Source: Sinonovacula constricta (taxonomy: Eukaryota > Mollusca > Bivalvia > Cardiida > Solecurtidae). Taken from it: a stretch of DNA of 64,000 nucleotides. The notes under the pieces were generated by a model, which saw only the letters and a list, made by a program, of their open reading frames with translations, was not told where the DNA came from and made no database searches. This document shows positions 37,021 through 53,394 of this stretch, piece after piece. Within the stretch, counting starts at the first letter, position 1; each line of letters starts with the position of its first letter. The stretch spans positions 14,050,325 through 14,114,324 of the forward strand of contig CM017563.1 in assembly GCA_007844125.1 (NCBI GenBank), given 5' to 3'. The position numbers and the translations under genes were made by a program.

Positions 37021-38486
37021 CTGTACAGAAATGAAGGTACATGTTTAAAATAATAAATAATACTATTTACTTTTTCAATATTTTTTTTATTAATTTTTTT
37101 TAAATTTTTATTTTTGCCATCATCAGAAGTAAAAACTAAACTCAAGAATACTTGGAGATAAAACAAAATGCAGATAACAAGTGCTATGCTCTTAGTGAGA
37201 TTATTAGGGAAATCAGTAGTTTAAAACTATTTAAAATCAAACTTGTCCCATTTATTTTTAACTTTTTTTCCACAATGCAAAAATATTGTCTTTGATTTTA
37301 CAATAGTTTCACTGGTATCCAACATGACATAGACAATTAGTATTTCCTTAGAATCATAGTTAATTCAGTCAATAAACAAGTGACTGTTGTGTGATTTAAA
37401 ATTCTATGTATGGCGTGAAGTCACATTTTAGCATATAAGTTATTTATAAACAATTCACACTGTAACAGGAAAGGGTGTGTAAAGTTTGTTGTAATTGTTT
37501 TAAAGACCATTTTAATTTTATATCCATGGAAATATTTGTATATTTTAAAACTTCAGGGAGGTGAGTTTGCTATTACAAATTAATTAAATGGGTCAAAATA
37601 ATATAAAGTAGTCATCCAATATAACTGTTGTTATGAATACACATTTTTTTTAATGACGCTTGAATTAAGATAAAAAGAACCTTTGGGACAATTGCACTTT
37701 ACCGGTACATAAAAAATGCTCTGTTGGTTAATGTTGAGTTTTACTTTCACTATTGTTTTACATTTTTGTTATATATCTGGAGCTATCACCCCCGAACCCC
37801 CGTTTTAAAATTTGAAGCAAGAGATCCATGCCTGCTTCGTCTGGAGATACATGTGCAGAAGCGGTAAACATACACGTACCAGTAATGTGCAATCTAGCTG
37901 AAATTTTGGTTTATCATTTTAAGAAGGCATTCTGTAATTAACATGTACCAAGAGTTTAACATCAAAACAGGTCAGAAACCACAGTCTGGGGCTAAAAATA
38001 ACTACATAGCAAAGCAAAATCCTTGGTTTATGTTTACAACCTCCCCTCACCACACACACTAGAATGCAGGTCAAATTCCGCCTATTTTTGCACCTCTAGC
38101 TCAAAATTTCGGGATCGATCCCCTTGATTGTGTGGAGATATATGACTATTTAAGCACATTATATAAGGTCATTATGTAAACTTTAGCTGCATCGACGCCA
38201 TTCATTGTCCGAAATCTGAATCATCCGAGCATAGTGCTTCTGGGATAAATGTTTCAAGCGATCGCATTTTAAAGGCTTTGTCAGTATATATCATTGAAAT
38301 TTGGCGCCATATAATGTCTACATATCGTATGAATAATACGAATATACATTGCATAAAATACTTACACAAAGTTGAATGTAAACATAAAAAATAGAAGGTT
38401 AGGTTTGATGTTATTTCAGGAATCTAAGGTAAACAACCAACTCTGTCAAATCCCGCGGTTAACGAGATCGAGATTATGGGTTCCAG

Positions 38487-38582
38487 CTATTTCGTACCCT
38501 AGATGTTTCGTACCCACCAATCGACCGGCTGTTTCGTAGCATTGAACAGACATCTCGTACGCTTCGGTCGGTCATCTCGTAA
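38487..38582 (+). repeat. five iterons of TTTCGTAC / ATCTCGTAC
   Basis: TTTCGTAC at 38490 and about 38507, TTTCGTAG at 38532, ATCTCGTAC at 38552 and ATCTCGTAA at 38573, spaced 16-26 bp. An inverted GAGATCGAGAT lies at 38464. Origin unknown. Confidence 0.6.
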
Positions 38583-39562
38583 CCTCTATAAAGAAAATTT
38601 ATATGTGTAAAGGTATTATTTACAATCAAATTGACTAAATTTTTGTTGGATTTGTTAGACAATGTAGTCGTAGACGAATGTAAGTTAAATATTTCCAGCA
38701 TTATTCTAGTGAAAATGGCTGACTACAAAAAGTACACTTATGTCCGTTAATTTGGAGACGTAAATCATTTAAAGATGTAGAAAAAAGGACATGCGTGCAC
38801 TAAAACACAGGGAACTAGCATCATTCACAAATAACCTGCGTACGTGCCTTACAAAACAACATCACAAAAATGTAGTAATTATATGGGTGACGTCATCGCG
38901 TCAAAGTGTCTGTCTATTGCAGCTTTTATCGAAATTGACGCGCAATTGTGTGTGCACATTAAACTTACTCTAGTATTGATTTGGTTTTAACTAGTTTACG
39001 AGACTAAATCGTTTACTTTGAAATATTGCTTGTTTTTATTTGCAAGACATGTTGTTTGGTAGTGCTCATAGTCATAGTACTATTAAACCAGTGATTGTAA
39101 TGATGTGCAAAATAACTGTTTGGTATTTAACTTTTATAATTCGGTCGCATAGTTTGTAATCAGTTTACTTGCAGGTGGCAGAATTGATTAAAGATGCAAA
39201 TCGCGCTAATTATCATTCAAGTTTGAGAATCTTGATAGTTTGCCTGAACATGCGGTAAAGATTAAAGGCGCCAAATAAGAAACGCGCGAACTAACAAGCA
39301 CACGTGTACCAATTTTAACAGTTTACCAGATTAGGTCAGTGTTGAATTTGAAGGGGATATACAAATCAACTGAAATATCTAGATCATCACTATCAAAACA
39401 GTCAGCTACAGAACATAGCAGAGCAGAACAAAATTAATCTATATTCCTTCCAGGTATACAAAGTATACTTCACGGAGAACTATTTACAATAGAGTGGCAG
39501 GAAAAGTGACAAGGGTATCCGGTGGTTGGGATGACGTAGTCTAAAAGAGTGAAATGAGTGAT

Positions 39563-39563
<1 letters not shown>

Positions 39564-39634
<71 letters not shown>
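39564..39634 (+). repeat. (GA)n microsatellite
   Basis: About 35 uninterrupted GA units. All open frames over it (Arg-Glu or Leu-Ser repeats) are artefacts. Confidence 0.95.
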
Positions 39635-39638
<4 letters not shown>

Positions 39639-40845
39639 GGGAGGAAAATAATGAGGTGGAGGAGGGAGGGAAGAAAGTGAATACATATATACACGATGAA
39701 CATTATATAGTGCTCGGAGTTAAAATAATTGTCATATTGTTTATCATCCTTATAAGCTTTTCTAAGCTTTTTCCCAAGCCTTTTCCCATCAAATTTACGG
39801 TGACACAGCGAGCGAGGCAATCCTCATCCGCATGACGTTTTAACACTGAGCACCGCACAAATCCAGTGGGATAATGCTTTGAGTAAAAGCATAATGAAAT
39901 TTTTGACACTGCAAGTATAGGCTACGTACGTAAGGTCGAGTCAAAAATATTGTTTCTTATTTGGTGATTTCTAATTACATTTATTTCGTTGTTTTTTGTA
40001 CAGAGAAATCGCGAACTTAGATACAAGTTACAGTGGAACATAATAGCAGTTCCAGTAATATAGTTATCAAACAAATAAGAACAAAGCTTAATAATGCAAA
40101 TTTTACAAATATGTCTTAAATAACAAGTTTTAGAAAGTGCTAGAGAAAGAAGTTTATCACATACACTACAGATCATGCATCTTATAGATAAGAGTATTTT
40201 TTACATTTTAACAGACACAATGGAGTAAAGCTACGTATAAAAAAAAGAAGAAAGGAGATAGAGAACGAAAAAGAAAGTAGGTAGTGGTACAAAAAATATT
40301 TTTATCAATAAAAGCCGTTATAGAGACTAGAAGACGTGAAATAGTGCATGAAAGATCAGTACGTTTCGTCTGAAGAGCTCATGGATTAGTGTTTAAGATG
40401 CAGGATGACAGGTGGTGGAGTGTGAAGGAGGGGAGTAACAGGTAGCATGTAAGTAATTACTGTTCGGTTGAAATATTCACAGGGCCAGTTTAGGTTATTA
40501 TTTAGAAAAGAATAAATTTTGGCAAGTATATGTACACAAATAGAGACAGTATGCTCGTGCAAACTGCATTGATACTCATGAGTAATAACCAGTGCGCTGG
40601 TGCAAGGGAGTGTTGAATTTGACGGTCGGTTATCAGCTGTAAACAGGCACGTGGGGCACGAGATTTTACAGACGCATGTAAAGGCCACTGAGCACTGCGA
40701 GACAGGTGAGGTAAATTAGTGTTACACGTACCATTGGATAAGGTGGATTGCACGTGCTGTTTTGACAATTACACACCTACTCTTTTGTTTGCATTAGGTC
40801 TATTTTTTGCTGATCGACCTGTTTGTACAATAGATTTCTTGTAGA

Positions 40846-40907
40846 CAGGTCTTTCTAGACAGACCTGGTCGATCTATAGATCGACCGGGTCTATCAGGAA
40901 AGACCTG
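40846..40907. repeat. imperfect palindrome with a 20-nt perfect core
   Basis: The centre GGTCGATCTATAGATCGACC (40867-40886) is a perfect inverted repeat. Flanking arms ACAGGTCTTTCTAGACAGAC and GGTCTATCAGGAAAGACCTG extend it to about 62 bp with few mismatches. It shares AGGTCTTTC/GAAAGACC words with the larger palindrome at 40991-41139. Confidence 0.85.
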
Positions 40908-40990
40908 GTCACGTGCACAGGCAGTATGTTCCCTGTAATATATAAACATACACATATTTATGTAACTTTCTTTGTATTGAATACGTATAG

Positions 40991-41139
40991 GATATTGACC
41001 GAGTGTTAGGTCTAGTCGCTTTGGAAAGACCCGATCACGGGATTCATGAAATAACCGAGAGCGCGGAGCGCTCGAGGTATTTTAGAATCCCGTGATCGGG
41101 TCTTTCCAAAGCGACTAGACCTAACTGGAGGTCAATATC
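40991..41139. repeat. 149-bp near-perfect palindrome
   Basis: Left arm GATATTGACC...TTAGGTCTAGTCGCTTTGGA then AAGACCCGATCACGGGATTC. Right arm GAATCCCGTGATCGGGTCTT then TCCAAAGCGACTAGACCTAA...GGTCAATATC. Arms of ~55 nt enclose a short spacer containing GAGCGCGGAGCGCTC. It can form a cruciform or RNA hairpin. Confidence 0.9.
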
Positions 41140-41155
41140 TGACTTACACACCGCC

Positions 41156-41206
41156 ATGGATTCAAACGGTTACGATTCTGATGACATTTTATCCCAAGCA
41201 ATGTGA
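41156..41206 (+). other. truncated start of an unknown acidic ORF
   Basis: CCGCCATGG is a strong start context. It reads MDSNGYDSDDILSQAM and then hits TGA right where the Gypsy fragment begins (about 41207-41216). It may be the N-terminus of a gene or mobile-element ORF cut by the junction. Too short to identify. Confidence 0.25.
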
Positions 41207-41989
41207 CCAATTCTCATCACGATAATACCAGTAATCTGATACTTGTGAATGGCATTCCTTTTTTGTGTTAGGCCAACCAAATAATATCACTTGTTTCAGG
41301 TGCGATAACTGCTGGTCTGTGGCAATACAACGCCTAATTTCTTGCATTTTTCTGTCATCTACAGGTGTGTTAGTCATGACCATATTGACTTGCAATTCTG
41401 CATATTGAGATAGTTCTGGGCAAGTGTCTGATAATGGCTTTCTTGACAACGTGTCTGGGACGGGAATGTCTTTTCCCGGTCTGTATCTAACCTCTATGTC
41501 ATAGGGTTTCATTTGTAACAGCATTCGTTGCAAACGAGCAGGTGCGCTATGAAGCGGTTTTCTGAACACAGGAATCAGTGACAAATGGTCTGTTTCAACC
41601 ACGACTTTTCTACCATAAACCCATTGATGGAAGCGTTTTAGTCCAAACAAAATACCAAGACATTCAAGCTCTATCATTGCATAATTCTTCTCGCTAGAAG
41701 TAAGTGACTTGCTTGCAAATGCAATTGGTCTACCACTTTGTAACAATGTGGCACTTATGCCTACTCTTGAATTGTCTGTCTGTAATGTGACTGGCTTATC
41801 TGGGTTATAGTAACCTAGGACTTGATCATTTGTGATAACGTCCTTGACCTTTTCAAAGGCTTCAATTTGTGGCTTCTGCCATGAAAACACTACGTCTTTG
41901 GCCAACAAGTCGCGTAATGGACTTGTGATTTCTGAGAGATTGGGTGCGAATCTCGATAGGTAATTGACCATTCCTAATATGGTTTGCAA
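41189..41989 (-). pseudogene. Gypsy RT connection and RNase H ORF (3' truncated)
   Basis: Begins in frame at LQTILGMVNYLSRFAPNL (the conserved post-thumb segment), then LQTDNSRVGISATLLQSG, IELECLGILFGLKRFHQW and VVVETDHLSL, which carry the D, E and D residues of RNase H. A short linker, RYRPGKDIPVPDTLSRKP, follows. The reading stops at about 41207, before the zinc-binding and catalytic regions of integrase. Confidence 0.8.
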
Positions 41990-43098
41990 CTCAGATTTGC
42001 TCTTAAATTGTCATCATGTTCCTTTCTAGTCTTGCCGCTTACAAGTAAGTCGTCTACGATACTGACCACCCCATTAAGACCCTCAAAACATTGGTCCATC
42101 CTTCGAATGAACTCATCACCACTCATGCACAATCCGAATGGCAACCGAAGGTAACGGTATCTACCAAATATGGTATTGAAACATGTGAGATAGGATGACT
42201 CTTCACTTAAACTTATGGCCCAGTAACCTGACCTAGCGTCGAGTTTTGTGAAGTATTTTGCATCTGTCAATGATGGAAGCACATCTTCAAGTGTTCTCAT
42301 ATGATAATGAGGGCGTTGAATATACGTATTCAACTCTGTAGGATCTAGGCATATCCTAAGTTTTCCTTTCCCCTTATCTACTAGGACCATTGAGTTGACC
42401 CATTCTGTGGGTTCTGTGACCTTTGTTATGACCCCTAGCTTTTCCATACGGTCAAGTTCCATTTTGCATCTGTCTTGTAATGCAACTGGCACCTTGCGTG
42501 GTGCATGAACAACAGCAATTGCATTTGCTTTTAACTGAATATTGCATTCTCCAGACATTGAGCCTATGCCTTTAAACAGCTGTGGAAATTCCCGGATAAC
42601 TGAATGCTTATTCATGAAAGATTCTGTACTGTGGGATTCCACCGAATATGAGACCTTAATTAGTCCTAAATCTATGGATGTCTGAAGGCTAAACAGGGGT
42701 TGTGACCTTGTGTCTACAATATGGAATTCTACCTGTTTTGAATGTCCATTCCCTGCATGGAAACAATTTAACTGAACTGTACCCCTTGACATTAATGGCG
42801 TTCCATTGTATGCTGAAAGGCGTACATTGGAACGTTTCAGTGAGCCCTTCACACCAATACCTTGATACTCAGAAAGTGGCAAAATGTTTACCTGTGAGTC
42901 CGTGTCCAATTTGAATTTAATTCTTTTGCGATTTGGTCCTACACAAATTTCAGCAAACACCTGTCTATTGACAACTTTAGATTCTACACTGTCAACAATC
43001 GCATCATCATCGCAGGGATCCGTTTTGTCCTCGTTCGTTCTAATATTGTGTACTGTTTTACGTCTGCACACAACTGCAAAGTGATTCCATCCTTTCAT
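41974..43098 (-). pseudogene. Gypsy protease-reverse transcriptase ORF (broken)
   Basis: 374 codons overlapping gag by 4 nt (ATGA). The retroviral-type aspartic protease is seen as FKLDTDSQVNIL; the usual D-T/S-G triad reads D-T-D, so the active site looks altered. The RT palm carries FTKLDARSGYW, RLPFGL and the catalytic IVDDLLVSG. After DDNLR near 42005 the frame runs out in a few foreign codons, because the stretch between the palm and the connection is missing. Confidence 0.8.
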
Positions 43099-43898
43099 TC
43101 ACGACACTGTAGACCCTTCGCTGGACATTTGTTGCGGCGGTCATGTTTCCTCCCGCATTTGCCACATGCGTTGGATTCGTTCGTTCCCGGCGTCCACGAT
43201 TTGGCAGCACCCGACGTACCCGAACGACCCGGTCCACGGTCCGATCCCCGGTGTTGGACGGCTTCTGATTGGTTAAATGCTCTGTGCGGCTTCCTTGATG
43301 ACCTATTGCACGGTTTTCCTCTTAAGTTTGATTTGATATTGTCTATCAACTTTTCACTGTTCATATGTTTTAATTGTTCCTGGGCGTACTCGTACGTTTG
43401 GCATATCTTTACAGTCTTATCAAGTGTTAATTTATTTCCTTCCGTAACTAATTTTTCTCTAATCTTCTCAGAGTTTATACCAAACACAATTCGGTCACGA
43501 ATCATATCATCTTTGTAGTCCTCTCCAAATGCACATTCTACTGCAAGAGTTTTTAATTTTGTGATATACGATTCAATAGAACTGTCTCCTTGCCGCTCAT
43601 TATTGAATTTGTAACGTGCGAACACGGGGTTCGATCTCGGCTGTACATAGCCTTGGAAAGCGTCCGCGACTTTTTCCAGAACTTTCTTGTCATCAGCTGA
43701 CAAGTCAAGTGTATTGAACACTTCTCGGCCTTTCTCACCGATCCACAATAACAAATATGTGACTTTCACATCATCTGTTTTTTCTTTAAGTGCGCCTTCA
43801 AAAATCAATTCGGAATGCTGGCGGAACTTTTTGAAGGTAACTGCCAGATTCTGACTGTCCCAGTCCATTCTGGGAGTAGGGACTCCCGTTAAATCCAT
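43095..43898 (-). pseudogene. Gypsy gag-like ORF
   Basis: 267 codons from ATG 43898. It is an all-helical capsid-like region (MDWDSQNLAVTFKKFRQHSE, DRIVFGINSEKIREKL) followed by a basic nucleocapsid with one zinc knuckle of form C-x2-C-x3-H-x5-C (CGKCGRKHDRRNKC). The frame ends at TGA 43097-43095 inside what looks like a second knuckle, whose remaining ligands (NHFAVVC) lie in the pol frame. A one-base frame difference therefore separates gag and pol here. Confidence 0.8.
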
Positions 43899-43983
43899 GT
43901 TGCAGGAATTTAAGTTCAGAATTATTTATCCGTCAAATATTCTAACACTTAACTCCAACTCTTAGTTCTCACAAAACTTATAT

Positions 43984-43995
43984 CTTCTGACACCA
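43984..43995 (-). promoter_or_regulatory. Gypsy primer-binding site
   Basis: TGGTGTCAGAAG on the minus strand is the start of the tRNA-Leu-type binding site used by many Ty3/Gypsy elements (family knowledge). It follows the presumed LTR end by a few bases and precedes gag by ~85 nt. Confidence 0.6.
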
Positions 43996-44002
43996 TCTAT
44001 TG

Positions 44003-44268
44003 TTATCGGCTTTTAAACATAGAACGACAAGATCGTGTTCTAACTAATGTTTAATAAGTTCCAATAACAACCACATATATAAGAGAACTAATTATAGATT
44101 AACAATGGAAGCTGGTATTAAAGAGGCAATCTAAACGTGAGTACATGTAACTTGTAACTGACTCTACCCAGTGAGGCATCTACCTTATATGTATACTACA
44201 CATAGCATGCGGTATGAAATAGACTGGCTACAATAACATAGTCATAACATAACAAATTCCACAATACA
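44003..44268 (-). repeat. probable 5' LTR of the Gypsy element
   Basis: On the minus strand it would run from TGTATTGTGGAATTTG to about AAAAGCCGATAACA (TG...CA), 266 bp, with TATATATG and ATATAAGG promoter-like words. No second LTR exists in the window to confirm limits, so edges are inferred from the binding site. Confidence 0.45.
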
Positions 44269-47019
44269 TTTCCACCTATAATAAATTAATTGTGAATATC
44301 TCATGATATTTGTGCATATATTCGGTTTAACGGAAATCGGAAAGTACTTTCCGTTATTTGTATTTCGGTGCATTGAAGAGTATGTTGTTTTTCATATGAT
44401 TTAAATGATATTCGGATAAAATTTTGTCCCAAGCGTTAGACTTATTCGAGGAAAAAAACCTCAAAATGCATACAGGTTAGTACGATTATGTTACCAAAAT
44501 TCCAATATTTCGAACATTTTTTTTAAAATTTAGAGTTGGAGTAAACATCTGTTTTCAAACTTATTTTAACAATGCATAGATGACCATTTCTCTGGACAGT
44601 TTATGTTTACAATAGAAGCTGGGAACCAGACTAGCAAATACGCTGGCATTCTCTCACCAGAGGGCGTGCTACACAAGTTTCGCTTACACCTCTGTCAACG
44701 CCCGGAGTACAAGATTCTTGTACAAAATATAAATAATGAATAAAATGCTCGTGAGATTATTTTGATCTCTGTATATTTTACTTAAAATGAAAATGGGTAT
44801 TTTTTTTTTTTAGAACAATGTTTAAGATATATTTCAACCCACATTTTCGGGGAACTATTTTGCGACGTGTGACGAAAGAATATCACGTGTATGAGAACTA
44901 CTTTTCCCGGCGTTGACAGAGAGAGAATGATACGCTGGTTCGCATTTCCAGCAAGCAGCAAGCATTTGTAGCAAGCATCTAGGGTAGCAAAACAAATTTC
45001 ATGCCAGCAAGCAATAAGTTCAGATTCGGGATGAAATTAATAACGCTTTGATGATCGTGCATTTTTTTTTTAATTTACTAATTGAATGGTTAAAGTATAA
45101 ATATATGTGTTCTATATATTTTTTCCTTGTGATTGTTGTTCTAATGTTGATCATCTAAATTGAATACTAAAAAAAAAAAAATAATTGAGACTTAAAATAT
45201 TTTGTAATATAGTAGTTGAAATAGACGGGTTATCGTATATTAACCACCAGGTACACAAAATTCACCTACATTAAATGATTGTGACGCATTTTCTGTGCAT
45301 GTTTTTTGGTATAAAATTTAGCTTTAATTCTAAAGCCGAAAAGCTTTTAGATCTAGCTCTTTCTTATATTTAATTTATTTGCTATCAAAGTTATTAAAAA
45401 CACTGATTATCTTATTGCAACACTGATTTTAAGGCCGGTCTCTCCTATATATAAGGAATGCGACGAATTCGTTTTGTATCTATTAATTGGTAAAAAAGCG
45501 ATCTTTAGTTTTGTTTTTAAGATTCCCACGACGTCGAAATATAAGAAAGTTTACGCAACATTTCATATGCATTTGTTAAAATAATAAAAGCTTCCAATTT
45601 ACTTTTTATGGCAACTATTTTATATACATGATCAAATCCTACCTTATTGCTTTTTATGTGTACCTGGCTGTTCAATAAATCACACAGAAATGATCCTATT
45701 AATTGTATTAATATTCTTTGAAAGAATTTCCATGTAGCAGTATCCTGACAGTTAAACATATTGAGCTCTTCGGCCCCAGTTTGCCCTCTCCACACCGTAA
45801 CCCTCTCACCACCCAACTAATTTATGGCCCTCTTATCAACTGATGAAAGTCCACAGGGAATCTTGTGATTGAGTTCTGAGATAAGGAACTCTGAGATTAG
45901 GAATAGATTTTATTTTGGTATCTTGCAATGCGGTCGGACGTGCTCGTTACTCAATATGCTAGTTGTTATTTGGTGATGTATTTGTTTTGCTGCGGTTCCT
46001 GCTGCTTCGGCTTTTACTGCTGCTGATGTTTATGCAAGACCAGTCTCTAGAGCATTTTACATTCGAAAAATCAGCTACATTCGATACGCAGAATAAACAT
46101 CATCTTTTATTTTTTATGAATGCGATTCACATTGGAATTGTATACTTAGCAATCAATATTGTTGGGACATTTTAGTGTCCGTCTATGTAGAATATTTATA
46201 TTGTTTGCTGGAATATGTTAGCAGCACAAAGTACAAAATCATTTATAATTGTCATCTTTCGTTTATATTTTTGTTACAATCTCTAGTATAAAACTTGATT
46301 ATAACACTTGTGCTACTGTTTTATAAAATGAATAAACAAATATGGTGTACAGCGTGAAAGAAGCTACAATCATATTACACACAAGCGGTTGTAGATGCTA
46401 CGGGTGGATAAGGCAGATCTATTATCTAAAGTTATTCAGAGCATAACCACATCAATAATCACTGTAAGGTTTGTTTGAACTATTAACGTCATCAGCTTAT
46501 CTGTTTATAGGATATAAAAGCACTGCACAATATTTAACAGTAGAAAACTTACAAATATACATTGTACATAACATTGTATGTTCGTCTCATGTTATTTTTC
46601 TTTTTCAAATATGTAAACTGCCTATTGTAAAAATGCATAAATAAAAATCCAAACCATTCAAATTTGTGTTTGTTCTTTTTTTTTTTTTATAAAAATTGCA
46701 ATAATATAAATAAATACAATATAAATACATGCAAGGAATGTAAATGTATGTTTTAAAAGAAAATATATGGACATAATAGGAAAATTCAACAACTATATCA
46801 TAGCGTGGGAATGACATATAGAAATATGCATTCGAAAACAGAAGTCAGATATAGAAAATCACAAAATAGCAAATACGGGGAAGATTCGATAGGATTCTGT
46901 AACTCACAAAAGAAATGCAAAACAACAACAAAAAACAACACCTTTATATTTAAAAAAGCCAGACAGTTTGGCCAAACGAAAAATGCATCGACAAAGAAAT
47001 AAATTGAGAGTGGCAAAAC
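44269..47019. other. no gene seen; includes an inverted repeat near 44623-44950
   Basis: AT-rich, with no convincing coding stretch. CATTCTCTC (44649) with CTCTGTCAACGCC (44691) is mirrored by GGCGTTGACAGAG (44911) and GAGAGAATGATACG. The result is a ~330-bp region with inverted ends, possibly a MITE or hairpin. Poly-A/T runs are frequent. Confidence 0.4.
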
Positions 47020-52890
<5,871 letters not shown>

Positions 52891-52914
52891 AGACAAATGA
52901 TGAAGGATACATGG

Positions 52915-53322
52915 TCACTGCCATTTACTGAGGTCTTGAGCTGAGAACTATCCGGAGAATTTCGATACTTCATGCCCAAGACTCTCCGCTGGCCTGGATG
53001 GCAGATTGGTAGTGATGATCGGACATTACCCCTCAGTAAAAGGCCTCCAGCTCTCTTGATCTCATTTGCTCCATACCCTGGTGGATGTCGTGTTGCCAGG
53101 TCCAAGGCTGTAGGCTGAATATTTCCTGTCCTTTCCAACACGGATTGGGCGGGAATCCACGGCATCCTACTTTAAATGGGCAAAGCCAGGTCTTCCATCA
53201 TTGTTCGCGTGATTTCTGGAGGTCTGTGCACTTCTTTCTCTTGGTCTCATTCTCAATGTCGCATCTTTCAACCCACTTCACGGTGAGTTCATCACGACCA
53301 TCACAAGCTTTCTTGGTTAATA
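52915..53322 (-). mobile_element. LINE-like reverse transcriptase 3' fragment at the array centre
   Basis: On the minus strand AAGCTTGTGATGGTCGTGAT opens KACDGRDELTVKWVERCDIE, then a stop, then WKTWLCPFKVGCRGFP. It continues in another frame as IPAQSVLERTGNIQP...GGLLLRGNVRSSLPICHPGQ. The VGCRGF-type segment is familiar from the C-terminus of RT-related ORFs of invertebrate non-LTR elements (from memory, moderate certainty). Stops and a frameshift show it is dead. Confidence 0.55.
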
Positions 53323-53394
53323 TTATTTAATCATTTTACATCAATATTGAGTCAGACGCTTTTTGTCGCTCCCAATCTGTGTTGTTGTATTTTT

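Larger units (their letters stand above)
37021..40840. other. upstream region of ZBBX, no gene seen
   Basis: No open frame here resembles a protein. It contains the TTTCGTAC repeat cluster (38487-38582) and a GA microsatellite (39564-39634). The stretch 38440-39350 is less AT-rich with more CpG and may hold the ZBBX promoter and first exon, but I see no decisive signal. Confidence 0.4.
41207..44268 (-). mobile_element. decayed, 3'-truncated Ty3/Gypsy LTR retrotransposon
   Basis: On the minus strand: a probable 5' LTR (44268-44003), a primer-binding site (43995-43984), gag (43898-43095), protease-reverse transcriptase (43098-41974), and RNase H with a connection (about 42003-41207). Integrase and 3' LTR are absent; the element stops near 41207 beside the palindromes. 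Gag and pol are in different frames, and RT has an internal deletion. It cannot be autonomous. Confidence 0.85.

Noticed and set aside
43095..43098. ATGA overlap of gag and pol as translational coupling or programmed recoding
   Set aside because: The frame change falls inside a zinc knuckle whose ligands are split between frames, and the element carries other inactivating changes. A one-base deletion is the simpler reading.
43048..43518. 156-codon plus-strand open frame
   Set aside because: Shadow of the gag ORF on the opposite strand.
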